A DNA stretch of 64,000 nt from JBCBKU01 sp038521345. Lineage in GTDB: Bacteria > Pseudomonadota > Alphaproteobacteria > Rhodobacterales > Rhodobacteraceae. A program made the translations under genes and the position numbers. The notes below the pieces were generated by a model that worked only from the letters and a program-made list of their open reading frames with translations, was not told where the DNA came from and made no database searches. The number at the start of each line of letters is the position of its first letter. Within the stretch, counting starts at the first letter, position 1. This document shows, one piece after another, positions 25,514 to 34,546 of the stretch. The stretch is from NCBI GenBank assembly GCA_038521345.1, contig JBCBKU010000014.1:1-64000 (forward strand), read 5' to 3'.

Positions 25514-26044
25514 ATGCGTATCCTGAAATGGATTCTGGGCCTGATCGCCCTACTCGCCGTCGTGTTTGTCGCCGGCGCGTACCTTCTTCCGAGAAATGTC
25601 GAGGTGGCCCGCTCGATCGAGATCAACGCCACCGCAGACGACGTTTTCCCACATGTGAATGCGCTGCAGGCGGCCGAGAACTGGTCACCGTGGCTTGGAC
25701 GGGACCCGGAAGTGCAACTTACTTATTCCGGGCCCGAGGCCGGTGTCGGGAACAAGCTCGAATGGATGTCTGAGCACCCGCAGGTGGGCAACGGCACCCA
25801 GGAAATCATTGGTTCCGAACCCGGAAAGTCCGTGACATCGGCGCTCGACTTCGGGCCGATGGGGCAGGCGACAGCCAGGTTCGATCTGGCTGAGGCATCG
25901 GGCGTCACCACGGTAACCTGGGGCTTTCAGAGCGACATGGGTATGAACCCGATGGGGCGCTGGATGGGGCTGATGATGGACAGTTGGGTCGGCGGAGACT
26001 ACGAGGCCGGTCTCGCGAATCTCAAGGCGCTTGTCGAGGGTTGA
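25514..26044 (+). CDS. SRPBCC (START/polyketide-cyclase-like) protein with N-terminal membrane segment
   Basis: 176 residues. A hydrophobic N-terminal segment (residues 5-22, ILGLIALLAVVFVAGAYLL) is followed by the SRPBCC fold: ARSIEINATADDVFPHVNALQAAENWSPW at the start and a C-terminal helix (MMDSWVGGDYEAGLANLKALVE). This fold has a deep hydrophobic ligand pocket; family members bind lipids or polyketides or act as enzymes. Substrate unknown. Start at 25514 has GGAGGA just upstream. Confidence 0.8.
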   Translation: MRILKWILGLIALLAVVFVAGAYLLPRNVEVARSIEINATADDVFPHVNALQAAENWSPWLGRDPEVQLTYSGPEAGVGNKLEWMSEHPQVGNGTQEIIGSEPGKSVTSALDFGPMGQATARFDLAEASGVTTVTWGFQSDMGMNPMGRWMGLMMDSWVGGDYEAGLANLKALVEG

Positions 26045-26077
26045 CCGCGGCCCGGAGGTAACGCACGTCCCCTGGCC

Positions 26078-26641
26078 ATGCGGCCCCGTTTTACACTTAC
26101 TGTCGCCACGTCGTCGGATGGGTATATTGCGCGGCGCCCAGACGAACCGCCACAGGCATGGGCCTCGGCGGAGGAACAGGCGCTGTTTTTTCAAGATGTC
26201 GAGGCGACGGATTGGGCCATCATGGGACGGAACACGCACGAGGCGGCAGACAGGCCGGACCGCCGCCGGATCGTGTTTTCAACAACTGTCCGCGGATTTC
26301 GGCGGCCAACGCAATTGTGGCTAGATCCCACGATGCTGGATCCAGCGGATCTTGCGCGTGACGTGGCCCATCTTCGTCCGCTGCATCATGGCCTTATTCT
26401 TGGTGGGACCCGTGTTCATGACTGGTTCCTTGACCGGCAGGCGATCCACAAGGTGCACCTTACAATCGAACCCATCGCCTTCGGGGATGGGCTGCCGGTC
26501 TTCTCAGATCAGGTGAGCCGGGACCCCGTGACTGTGTTTGCCAAGGCTGGTTTCGAGATATCTTCGGAGACTTCGCTTAATTCAGTCGGTACACGGTACA
26601 TCGTGCTCTATCCCCAGGCGGGCGGCTCGGTCTCAGGTTGA
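26078..26641 (+). CDS. Dihydrofolate-reductase-like (RibD C-terminal fold) protein
   Basis: 187 residues. MRPRFTLTVATSSDGYIARR is the start of the DHFR/RibD-C reductase fold, with WAIMGRNTHEAADRPDRRRIVFSTT in the middle and LILGGTRVHDWFLDRQAIHKVHLTIEPIAFGDGLPVF giving the NADPH site and C-terminal strand. Bacterial members reduce pterin- or pyrimidine-like substrates or are of unknown substrate. Not the dedicated DHFR or RibD, which is encoded separately at 28167. It overlaps the convergent VOC gene by 34 bases. Confidence 0.75.
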   Translation: MRPRFTLTVATSSDGYIARRPDEPPQAWASAEEQALFFQDVEATDWAIMGRNTHEAADRPDRRRIVFSTTVRGFRRPTQLWLDPTMLDPADLARDVAHLRPLHHGLILGGTRVHDWFLDRQAIHKVHLTIEPIAFGDGLPVFSDQVSRDPVTVFAKAGFEISSETSLNSVGTRYIVLYPQAGGSVSG

Positions 26642-26994
26642 TATGAACCGAAGGTCCATTCGTGCCCTGCCGGATCTTTCATCCGGAACCGCCGCGTGCC
26701 CCATTCTGTGTCTTCGGGGGGATAGACGATCGTGGCGCCGCCCGCGACCGCACGGGCGTGCTGCGCGTCCACGTCCTCGATCACCAGATAAAGCCCCGGC
26801 GATCCCTTCGGCAGGTCTGCCGTTCCCATCAGCAATACGGAGTTCCCATACCGCAACTCCGCATGAACAAGCGCGCCATCTTCGCCGTATTGCGAAAAGT
26901 TCTCGGTAAAGCCGAGAACGCCGGTCAAGAATTCAATGGCGGCTTTGCCGTCAGTATAGCTGATATACGGAACGATTGATGGTTTGTCTGACAT
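26608..26994 (-). CDS. VOC-superfamily (glyoxalase/PhnB-like) protein
   Basis: 128 residues beginning MSDKPSIVPYISYTDGKAAIEFLTGVLGF, the typical N-terminal motif of the PhnB/glyoxalase-like VOC family. The second repeat has YLVIEDVDAQHARAVAGGATIVYPPEDTEWGTRRFRMKDPAGHEWTFGSY. Conserved metal-binding positions H in VHAEL and E in HEWTF are partly present. Substrate unknown. Convergent with the DHFR-like gene with a 34-base overlap of coding ends. Confidence 0.8.
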   Translation of the reverse strand: MSDKPSIVPYISYTDGKAAIEFLTGVLGFTENFSQYGEDGALVHAELRYGNSVLLMGTADLPKGSPGLYLVIEDVDAQHARAVAGGATIVYPPEDTEWGTRRFRMKDPAGHEWTFGSYQPETEPPAWG

Positions 26995-27053
26995 CGCCGG
27001 AGCCTTCGCAAAGTTCGGAGTGATCTTACATCGACGCACTTGCCCCGGCCGCT

Positions 27054-27488
27054 ATGATGAACCGCGACATGCAGACGCAGTTTGAAATCCAGACCCAAGG
27101 CCCGGGATTGATCGAATTCACCCGGGAAGTTGAACGGTGGGTGGCCGCGGCGGAGGTCGACACCGGCCTCTTGACACTCTTCGTGCGCCACACCTCTGCT
27201 TCGCTCCTGATCCAGGAAAACGCAGACCCGGACGTGCGACGGGATCTTGTGGAGTTCTTCCACCGCCTCGCGCCACCGGCCGACACGCCCGAAATGTCAT
27301 GGTTAACCCATATACTGGAGGGACCGGATGACATGCCGGCTCATATAAAGGCGGCGGTGCTGCCGGTCAGTCTGCAAGTCCCGGTAACCGGCGGGCGACT
27401 TGGTCTTGGAACGTGGCAGGGCATCTATCTGGTCGAACACCGGGCGCGTCCGCATCGCAGGTCAGTGTCCGCACATCTGGCTCGGTGA
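27054..27488 (+). CDS. YjbQ-family (UPF0047) protein
   Basis: 144 residues. The conserved family features are visible: LLTLFVRHTSASLLIQENADPDVRRDLVEFF, then MPAHIKAAVLPVSLQVPVTGGRLGLGTWQGIYLVEHR. YjbQ proteins have been described as having thiamine-phosphate synthase activity in vitro, though their physiological role is unclear. Starts with two adjacent ATGs; the first is used. The promoter region is the 59 bases shared with the divergent VOC gene. Confidence 0.85.
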   Translation: MMNRDMQTQFEIQTQGPGLIEFTREVERWVAAAEVDTGLLTLFVRHTSASLLIQENADPDVRRDLVEFFHRLAPPADTPEMSWLTHILEGPDDMPAHIKAAVLPVSLQVPVTGGRLGLGTWQGIYLVEHRARPHRRSVSAHLAR

Positions 27489-27699
27489 CTTGGCCGCACG
27501 TCACTTGAGTCACTGCGGCTTTCGAAGGAAACGTGCTTGAGACGGCCCCGCCGATGAAACCCGCAGCGCAAGCCCTAAAAAGGGTGCACCGCAAGATCAG
27601 GTAGAGCGATTTCACCCCTACCCAATCTTTCGCGGCTCTCCTATAGTGGCGGTGGGACGAAGGGGCAAAGACCCCACAGGCAGGATCGGAGGGGCAGGC

Positions 27700-28170
27700 A
27701 TGCGGTGCCCATTTTGCGGTAATATTGATACGCAGGTGAAGGATTCTCGTCCCGCGGAGGATCACGTCGCGATTCGGCGCAGGCGCTTCTGCCCGGCATG
27801 CGGCGGTCGTTTCACCACGTATGAGCGGGTTCAGCTGCGCGACCTGATCGTCATCAAATCCACAGGCAAACGCGAGGAATTCGATCGCACCAAGCTGGAG
27901 CGTTCGATCAGGATCGCGATGCAGAAACGTCCAATCGAACCCGAACGTATCGATCAGATGATTTCCGGGATTGTTCGGCGGCTTGAATCCATGGGCGAGA
28001 CAGACATTCCCTCGGCCACGATTGGCGAGATTGTCATGGAAAGTCTCGCCCGGATCGACACGGTTGCCTACGTGCGATTTGCCAGTGTTTACAAGAACTT
28101 CCAGGCTGCGGACGACTTTGAAGAGTTTGTCAGCGAATTGCGTCCGGCGGCCCAGGCCGAGGAAGAGTGA
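27700..28170 (+). CDS. nrdR: Transcriptional repressor NrdR
   Basis: 156 residues. NrdR represses ribonucleotide reductase genes when nucleotides are plentiful. The N-terminal zinc ribbon is MRCPFCG...FCPACGGRFTTYERVQL, with cysteines 3, 6, 31 and 34. The ATP-cone follows (IVIKSTGKREEFDRTKLERSIRIAMQKRPI). Start at 27700 is fixed by GGAGGGG upstream. Its stop overlaps the GTG start of ribD (GTGA), so the two are coupled, the common arrangement in this group. Confidence 0.95.
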   Translation: MRCPFCGNIDTQVKDSRPAEDHVAIRRRRFCPACGGRFTTYERVQLRDLIVIKSTGKREEFDRTKLERSIRIAMQKRPIEPERIDQMISGIVRRLESMGETDIPSATIGEIVMESLARIDTVAYVRFASVYKNFQAADDFEEFVSELRPAAQAEEE

Positions 28171-29273
28171 CAGCGCAGACCGACGCGCGTTTCATGGCAC
28201 TTGCTCTGGCGCTAGGGCGTCGGGGGCTCGGTCAAACATGGCCAAACCCGTCGGTCGGTTGCATCATCGTCTCAAATGGCCGCGTGGTGGGCCGCGGGGC
28301 CACGCGTCCTGGCGGTCGCCCTCACGCTGAGACCGAGGCGCTGGCCATGGCTGGATCCGCTGCGCGCGGCGCCAGCGCGTATGTTTCTCTCGAACCCTGC
28401 GCTCATCAGGGCCGCACGCCGCCTTGTGCCCGTGCGCTTACCGATGCTGGTGTCGCGAGGGTGGTAACGGCTTTGCAGGACCCTGATCCCCGGACCGCCG
28501 GGCAGGGCCACGCGCATCTGACGTCGGCCGGAATTTCGGTGACCACGGATATACTTAGCGATGTGGCTGCCGATGTTCATCGAGGCTTCTTGATGCGCGT
28601 GACCGAGGGTCGGCCATGGTTGACCCTGAAGCTCGCCACCAGCTTTGACGGGCGGATCGCGACGGCAACCGGTGACAGCCAGTGGATCACCGGCCCCGAA
28701 GCGCGCCGCGCAGTTCATGCCGAACGGGCCATGTATGACGCGGTTCTTGTTGGAGGCGGGACGGCGCGGGCCGATAACCCTCGCCTGACGGTCCGCGGGT
28801 TCGGCCCGATCCGCCAACCCGTCCGGATTGTTGCCTCAAGGCACGTGAACTTCCCAGGTGAGGCCTTGGCGGAAGGACTTCCCGATGCACCGCTCTGGAT
28901 TTGTCATGGAGACCGGGACGGGGATCTGACAGAGACAGTTAGGGCCCGCTGGGATCGACCAGGTGCCCGGCTGTTCCCCGTTCAGGTTGGGCCGGGCGGC
29001 CAATTGGATCCCGCAGGTCTTTTGGCTGCTTTGGGGCAGGCGGGCCTGACGAGGGTCTTTTGCGAAGGTGGTGGTGCCTTGGCCGCGTCGCTCCTGCAGG
29101 CGGGGCTTGTCGATGAAATCGTGGGTTTCACCGCCGGCCTTGTTCTTGGCGCCGAGGGCCGGCCCGCGATCGGTGCGTTGGGTGTCGATACGCTTTCCGA
29201 GGCGCCTCGGTTCCGATTGCGCGACGTCACTCGATACGGTCCGGATGTGTGCCATCGCTGGCGTCGGAGCTAG
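28167..29273 (+). CDS. ribD: Bifunctional riboflavin deaminase/reductase RibD
   Basis: 368 residues. RibD deaminates the GTP-cyclohydrolase product and then reduces its ribose side chain in riboflavin synthesis. The deaminase part has the zinc motif PHAETEAL and SLEPCAHQGRTPPC. The reductase part has LKLATSFDGRIATATGDSQWITG and VFCEGGGALAASLLQAGLVDEI. Starts with GTG overlapping the nrdR stop. It ends tail-to-tail with kpsC, sharing CTAG. The other riboflavin genes lie 4.7 kb away, beyond the capsule genes. Confidence 0.95.
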   Translation: MTAQTDARFMALALALGRRGLGQTWPNPSVGCIIVSNGRVVGRGATRPGGRPHAETEALAMAGSAARGASAYVSLEPCAHQGRTPPCARALTDAGVARVVTALQDPDPRTAGQGHAHLTSAGISVTTDILSDVAADVHRGFLMRVTEGRPWLTLKLATSFDGRIATATGDSQWITGPEARRAVHAERAMYDAVLVGGGTARADNPRLTVRGFGPIRQPVRIVASRHVNFPGEALAEGLPDAPLWICHGDRDGDLTETVRARWDRPGARLFPVQVGPGGQLDPAGLLAALGQAGLTRVFCEGGGALAASLLQAGLVDEIVGFTAGLVLGAEGRPAIGALGVDTLSEAPRFRLRDVTRYGPDVCHRWRRS

Positions 29274-31258
29274 CGGCGCCAGTGGTTCGGAATCAGGGCC
29301 TGGATCCGCCCCAAAGCGATTTGGATAGGGGATCGGGCTCCAGCCGCGCCCGCAGCCAAACGTTCGACGATGACTTCCGGGGGACAGGGCAAGTTCGTGA
29401 CCGGATCGTGGTAACGGGGGTAGTCGATCAAGACCGCATGCACCAAGGCGTCCAGGCTCGGGCGTGCGGTGCGGCGCTCTGGCACCTTCCCAAAATCCCG
29501 CGTCAGCCCCCAACCCGCGTAAAACGGCGCACCAATCGTCGTGACGGGTATGCCGCGCAGAAGTGCCTCGAACCCTAAGAGTGATGTTATTGTCCAAACC
29601 TCGGTCGTGGTCGCAAGCAACGCAATGGGATCGGCATTTCTTGCCACAGCGTCGGCAAAGCGAAGGATCCTATCCTCGGGCAAAGCGCCCTGGCGAAGCC
29701 CGGCTTCAACATCCGGATGCGGCTTGTAAACGATGCGTGCATCTGGATTTGCGGTGCGGACCGCCTTCAGCAACGCTTCGTTGGTCGCGACATCGCCGGC
29801 CCCGAACTGGATTGACGCATCGTCCTCGACCTGACCTGGCACCAATATCGCGCCCTCTGTGCCGGTGCTTTGGCCAATGTTGTATTTGCTCAAGCCAGCC
29901 GCGACAATCATCGCGCGAAGCCGCGCTGATCGTGCGATTTCTGCGGGCAACAAGCGCGGCGACGCCGCAATCAGGTGCTCCAGCCGGCTAGGTTGTCCGG
30001 GATCGTAGTATATGCCCATGTCGTCCACGGCGAGCGACGCCGGAGGCACGAGCCGAGCGCCCAGACCATTGGATCGGAGAAAACCGTCTTCCACCCGCAT
30101 GACTCTTGGGGCAGGAGGCACGGCCTGGGCGCGCCCGGCCCAGACCAGAAGCGGTTTGCCTGTCTCTTCAGCCCGCTCGGCCGCTCGAACGGGATCAGAG
30201 ATGATTTCGAATTTCCCCGACCCGCCGAAAGTCGCGCGCATATGGCGGTGCTTCCAGCGGCTGAGTTCGGTGGAGACATATCCCTGCCGGTCGGCGCGCC
30301 AGGCCCGGGCTTGCGCATCGAGCGTATCCAGCACCGTCTCGAATTCGCAAAGCGCATCACGGTAGGGGTCATACCATGTGGGGAAGATGATCATGGCGGC
30401 CGCGAAGAGTTGCGACCGGTTCAAGGTACGGGTCCGCCGTGCCAGGAGAGCGCCTCGATCATCGGTCAAGCCCCAGCCGGCGTAGAAGGGCTGCCCAAAG
30501 ACGACCGGACGCAGGCCGTGAAGTACGGCTTCGAACCCCAACCCCGACGAATACGTGTAGATCGCATGCGCCCGCGCCATGATTGGCCCGGGTGCAACGG
30601 GCGTGGTCAGCACCTCGACACCGGCCGCTCGGTCCAGATGTCCGGCCCGCTGGCCCGACACCGTTTCAGGATGCGCTTTCAAGACGATCCGGCGTTTGGG
30701 ATGCTCTCGTCGAGCGCAGGCGAGCATGGCCTCGAAGGCGGCCTTGTCTCCGCGAGATGCGCGTACCGAGGCATCGCCCACTGTCTGGTCAATCACAAGC
30801 ACGTAACCGGGATCGGGCAATGGCAGGTCCGGGTCCGTCGCTGAATATTTCGACAGATGCGCGGTGATCATGCGTGTCATGCCCGCTTCGGCCCGATCCA
30901 AGAGCTGCGGATCGTCGAGCGGGTGGGTGGCCAGACATGTTTCCAGATCCGATGGCCGGTCCGGATCAAAGTGTACACCGCTTCGGTCGAGAAGCAGGCC
31001 AAGGGGCGGTTCGCCTGCGCGCCCGGGATGAAGTGACCGGAGAAAGGCGTCTTCCACGGAAAGTACTGGTGCACCGCGGAGGTGGGCCACCCGGTGGCCC
31101 CTGTGGGCCGTAGGAGAAGCGCCCCAAACACCAACCCAGTCTGCCGGTCCCGGAAGCCCAGTCCGAAGGCGCCAGCCCTTAAGCTGAAGAATACGCCGGA
31201 CCCGACGCTGGGTCAGAAACCCACCTGAGTAGACGAAGAGCCGATCGCGGCCCTCCAC
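29270..31258 (-). CDS. kpsC: Capsule polysaccharide beta-Kdo transferase KpsC
   Basis: 662 residues, close to the usual KpsC length. Two tandem homologous halves are visible: each has a DGFLRS/DAFLRS-type turn (RVEDGFLRSNGLG, SVEDAFLRSLHPG), a KAHPE/YKPHPDVE motif and a GQPFYAGWGLT/GAPFYAGWGLT stretch. KpsC is a dual-domain glycosyltransferase that adds the beta-linked Kdo primer on the phosphatidylglycerol anchor of group 2 type capsules. GTG start is 5 bases after the export lipoprotein stop, with AGGAAG upstream, so it is co-transcribed with that gene. Predicted cytoplasmic, peripheral to the inner membrane. Confidence 0.92.
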   Translation of the reverse strand: MEGRDRLFVYSGGFLTQRRVRRILQLKGWRLRTGLPGPADWVGVWGASPTAHRGHRVAHLRGAPVLSVEDAFLRSLHPGRAGEPPLGLLLDRSGVHFDPDRPSDLETCLATHPLDDPQLLDRAEAGMTRMITAHLSKYSATDPDLPLPDPGYVLVIDQTVGDASVRASRGDKAAFEAMLACARREHPKRRIVLKAHPETVSGQRAGHLDRAAGVEVLTTPVAPGPIMARAHAIYTYSSGLGFEAVLHGLRPVVFGQPFYAGWGLTDDRGALLARRTRTLNRSQLFAAAMIIFPTWYDPYRDALCEFETVLDTLDAQARAWRADRQGYVSTELSRWKHRHMRATFGGSGKFEIISDPVRAAERAEETGKPLLVWAGRAQAVPPAPRVMRVEDGFLRSNGLGARLVPPASLAVDDMGIYYDPGQPSRLEHLIAASPRLLPAEIARSARLRAMIVAAGLSKYNIGQSTGTEGAILVPGQVEDDASIQFGAGDVATNEALLKAVRTANPDARIVYKPHPDVEAGLRQGALPEDRILRFADAVARNADPIALLATTTEVWTITSLLGFEALLRGIPVTTIGAPFYAGWGLTRDFGKVPERRTARPSLDALVHAVLIDYPRYHDPVTNLPCPPEVIVERLAAGAAGARSPIQIALGRIQALIPNHWRR

Positions 31259-31263
31259 TCTTC

Positions 31264-32400
31264 CTAAAGATCCTGACTGAGCTGGTTGATCGAGTTGGCG
31301 CTGTTCAGCGGACCAAGGATCGCTGCGAGGATCTTATTGAACTGGGTGTAGGGTGCTTCGGTCACGTAGATCGTGTCCCCATCCCGAACGATGAAATCGC
31401 GCGCCTCGAAAACGCCCCCGGGCTCGGTCAAGTCGAGCAGATAAACGATCCGCTGCGATCCGCGAAGATCCGCGCGGTTCAGGACCTTCTGGGCGATCTC
31501 CTCGCTCTCGTCGCGAAAGACGAACACGCCTGTCGGGTCGGCGAGGTTTGAGTTCAGGCCACCGAGTTGCGCAATGGCTTCGATCGCTGAGATGGACTGC
31601 GTTTGGAAGGTGACCCGCGCTTGTCCGCCGGTTGCCCCCAAAGCGGTGAAGGCCCGGCTGTCCTCTTCCACGAGGATTCTGTCTCCGGCCCGCAGGGCGA
31701 TGTCGAGGCGGGGGTCGCGATAGAGATCCTCCAACCAGATCTGGCCGCGATGGCCACCCCGGATCACGGTCACCTGCGCGATTTCAGAGGGGATCGTCAC
31801 GCCGCCCGCCTCAGCAAGCATGGCCGTCAAGGTGCGTGTCGGGCGCTCGATCGCATAAACCCCCTGTCCGCCCACGCCGCCAACAAGGGATACGGTGGCG
31901 CCGTTCCCGGCGAGCCGGCGGACGACGACCTGAGGGTCGGGCGTCTGCGCGTTTAGCTTGTCCGTGATAATCCGGCGGATGGCCTCGGGCGAATTGCCCG
32001 ACGCCTTGATCCTTCCTGCATAGGGGACGAAGATGAACCCGGATCCGTCGACCTGCACCTCGTCGAGGGTTGTGGTGCTCTGGGCCTCGCCGGCCAACAA
32101 ACCGTCGTCAACGTTCTCCCAGATCGTGAAACCAAGAGTATCGCCCGGCTGCACTGTGTCCGACCCGACGATACCGGCGTTCAGGAACGCTTCGCCGAAA
32201 CCCAGAGGCGGGACAACGGCCGTGGCATTCGTCACAAATCTGGTGACCGGCACGATAAAGGCGTCACCCCCTTCCTCGACCGAGCTGTCGAGGATCTCGC
32301 GCTTCGTGGGTCCGGATCGCGGCAAAGCGCATCCAGCCAACATCCCCAGGATGAGAATAGAAAAGACGCTGCGCGCCCAGACCGCCCGAAAAACTGTCAC
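31264..32400 (-). CDS. Polysaccharide export lipoprotein (Wza/KpsD-type)
   Basis: 378 residues. A GTG at 32400 with GGAGCAGAGG upstream starts a lipoprotein signal (SVFSILILGMLAGC). The polysaccharide-export domain has DTVQPGDTLGFTIWENVDDGLL and GSGFIFVPYAGRIKASG; two SLBB-type segments follow (VSLVGGVGGQGVYAIERP, TQSISAIEAIAQLGGL). Such proteins form or support the outer-membrane channel for capsule export. It lies between kpsS and kpsC on one strand. The inner-membrane transporter genes (kpsM, kpsT, kpsE) are not in the window. Confidence 0.88.
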   Translation of the reverse strand: MTVFRAVWARSVFSILILGMLAGCALPRSGPTKREILDSSVEEGGDAFIVPVTRFVTNATAVVPPLGFGEAFLNAGIVGSDTVQPGDTLGFTIWENVDDGLLAGEAQSTTTLDEVQVDGSGFIFVPYAGRIKASGNSPEAIRRIITDKLNAQTPDPQVVVRRLAGNGATVSLVGGVGGQGVYAIERPTRTLTAMLAEAGGVTIPSEIAQVTVIRGGHRGQIWLEDLYRDPRLDIALRAGDRILVEEDSRAFTALGATGGQARVTFQTQSISAIEAIAQLGGLNSNLADPTGVFVFRDESEEIAQKVLNRADLRGSQRIVYLLDLTEPGGVFEARDFIVRDGDTIYVTEAPYTQFNKILAAILGPLNSANSINQLSQDL

Positions 32401-32469
32401 TGCCTCTGCTCCGCGAACCACTAACTGGTTTCGATTTTGCAACAAGATAGCGTATCCGAAGCCCTTCGA

Positions 32470-33774
32470 CTACCCAAAAGGTTGACCATCGCCAACAACT
32501 CGCAAGCGGGTCCCGTCTGACGGTTCCGGACGCAGCAATGCATCGTAGCGGTCTGTGGGCGCCAAGATCCGGTCGACGATTTCGCGCAAGAGTTGTCGGC
32601 GACCCGCCCGCGAATAGAAGCTGCCGGGAACCTGCGAGGATTGCAGCAGGAACTCTCGGTATATCGCATAGGCTTGGTGATCCGGTGGTTCCGGCGCCGC
32701 AAAGAAACCCACGAGCGACTGTTCCGAGACAAAGTCCGGTCGTGCATAGACGGACCGGCCCAAGGCCTTGAGCGGCAGTCCCCGCCAAAGCGCCTGTTGC
32801 GCAGCTGTCGAATTCACGGTGACGACGCTGCGCGCGCGATCGAGAAGATGCGCGAGCTTTCCGCCCCCGACGATGTGGAGCCGTCCGTCTATCCCGGCGG
32901 CGCGCGCGATGCGCCATGCTGCGCGCACCGGGGCACTGCGACCGTCCTCCAGCGGATGGGTTTTCAGCACGAGATGGTGGTGGGACGGCGCGCCTTCTGC
33001 AAATGCCTCGATCACATCCGTGAGGAACGCAGTGGTATCCGCATAGGGTCCGTGGCAGCGAAAGTTGGCGTCATGATCGAGCTGCAAGAGCGTCAAATGG
33101 AAAGGGAAGGTGCCCTTGAGGATCCGGAGATTTGTCGCTGTCCGCGCAATACGATCAAGCGGCATGGCCGCGAGACGTCGCAGGTAAAGGTTCAGCTCTG
33201 CCCGTACGGGGATCCCGCGATGCGGGGCGATGGCGGCGCGGCCCGGTACCGCCATCAGGGCGGCGTGATACAACGCCCCGTAGAACACATGCTGGCGCAG
33301 GGCACCCCAATGATCCGGCGCCACCGCGCCTGCCTCGGCCCCGCTTGCCAGTGCGCGGCGCATTTCTTTGAGCCCGATCTGGGCGATCGGCGAGGCACCG
33401 TTCGCCCCTTGCCGTTCGTAGGTTACCCAAAAGGGTCGAAGGTAACCCTCTTCGAAGATGTGTGAACGGATCCCGTGCCGCCGCGCAATGCCAAGAGCCT
33501 CGGCATGGATCGGACGGCTGTCGCCATAGATGACGAGATCAGTGATCTCGTGATGCAGTTGAAACGAGTTCAGCCAATCGCCCCACGCATCGGATGTCCC
33601 GCTATAGGCGTGATACGTCGCCCGGTCGTGCCAGAAAGCCCGGTCACCGCCGTTGAACCCGATCCGCAGGGTATTTGCGCCGGTCCGCCGCAACGCCCGA
33701 GACAACGCGGAGAAGAAGGGCCCGTGTGGCCCTTGCAAGAAAAGGAAGCGGCGCGTGGCCGTTTTGGTTCGCAT
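32470..33774 (-). CDS. kpsS: Capsule polysaccharide Kdo transferase KpsS
   Basis: 434 residues. The start RTKTATRRFLFLQGPHGPFF and IRSHIFEEGYLRPFWVTYE are KpsS features, with LVLKTHPLEDG and TVNSTAAQQALWRGLPLKALG in the C-terminal half. KpsS adds the first Kdo to the lipid anchor of group 2 type capsules and works with KpsC. The start at 33774 has a GGACAGGG site upstream; ATGs at 33801 and 33804 are possible but weaker. First gene of the kpsS - export lipoprotein - kpsC unit; divergent from the riboflavin operon. Confidence 0.9.
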   Translation of the reverse strand: MRTKTATRRFLFLQGPHGPFFSALSRALRRTGANTLRIGFNGGDRAFWHDRATYHAYSGTSDAWGDWLNSFQLHHEITDLVIYGDSRPIHAEALGIARRHGIRSHIFEEGYLRPFWVTYERQGANGASPIAQIGLKEMRRALASGAEAGAVAPDHWGALRQHVFYGALYHAALMAVPGRAAIAPHRGIPVRAELNLYLRRLAAMPLDRIARTATNLRILKGTFPFHLTLLQLDHDANFRCHGPYADTTAFLTDVIEAFAEGAPSHHHLVLKTHPLEDGRSAPVRAAWRIARAAGIDGRLHIVGGGKLAHLLDRARSVVTVNSTAAQQALWRGLPLKALGRSVYARPDFVSEQSLVGFFAAPEPPDHQAYAIYREFLLQSSQVPGSFYSRAGRRQLLREIVDRILAPTDRYDALLRPEPSDGTRLRVVGDGQPFG

Positions 33775-33940
33775 ATGCCCTGTCCGCGCGAGGTCGGTCA
33801 TCATCTGCCCGTTCTTTTCGACCCCAGTTCCTAGCAGATAGCATGGTTTTTCTTTATTGTCCCTTCCCCCCGGCCCGTGCGGCAGCCTTGCGTTTTTGAC
33901 GTTCGGGCTCTAGGTCACCGGCTGTCGAAAGGATCGGCAC

Positions 33941-34546
33941 ATGTTTACAGGCATCATCACGGATATCGGGCGGGTCATCTCCGTCGAGGCGCGCGGCGAT
34001 CTGCGGGCGCGTATCGCGACCAACTACGATGTGGCGGGTCTTGATCTCGGGGCTTCGGTCTCGTGCGACGGCGTTTGCCTGACCGTGGTGGGAACCGGCA
34101 TGAAACCCGAGCCGTGGTTCGATGTCGATGTCTCGGCCGAGACAGTGTCCAAAACCAACATCGGCGCCAATGGATGGCCCATGGGCACGCGGATCAATCT
34201 TGAGCGTGCGCTGCGCGTGGGGGACGAGCTTGGTGGACACATTGTCTCGGGACATGTTGACGGGGTGGCATCGGTCATCGCGCTTGAGGACGACGGCGAC
34301 AGCACCCGGGTGACTTTCGAGGCGCCGCCGGAGCTTGCGAGATACATCGCGCCAAAGGGATCGGTGGCGCTGAACGGAACGTCCTTGACGGTTAACGAAG
34401 TCGACGGCGCTCGGTTCGGTATCAACTTTATCCCGCATACCAAAACCGCAACCACTTGGGGTGAAGTCGCAGTGGGCGATGCCGTGAACCTCGAAATCGA
34501 TACGCTCGCCCGCTACGTGGCACGACTTGCGGACAGTGCCGCATGA
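33941..34546 (+). CDS. ribE: Riboflavin synthase alpha chain
   Basis: 201 residues. It dismutates two molecules of dimethylribityllumazine to riboflavin. The N-terminus MFTGIITDIGRV is the classic signature and the two homologous lumazine-binding barrels are seen, with SCDGVCLTVV in the first and GSVALNGTSLTVNEV in the second. The start is preceded by AAAGGA. It overlaps the next gene by 4 bases (ATGA). No FMN riboswitch consensus is recognisable in the 166 bases upstream. Confidence 0.95.
   Translation: MFTGIITDIGRVISVEARGDLRARIATNYDVAGLDLGASVSCDGVCLTVVGTGMKPEPWFDVDVSAETVSKTNIGANGWPMGTRINLERALRVGDELGGHIVSGHVDGVASVIALEDDGDSTRVTFEAPPELARYIAPKGSVALNGTSLTVNEVDGARFGINFIPHTKTATTWGEVAVGDAVNLEIDTLARYVARLADSAA

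Noticed and set aside
33775..33940. Possible FMN riboswitch before riboflavin synthase
   Set aside because: The conserved RFN element pattern cannot be found in the 166 bases upstream; the region is only a divergent promoter area.
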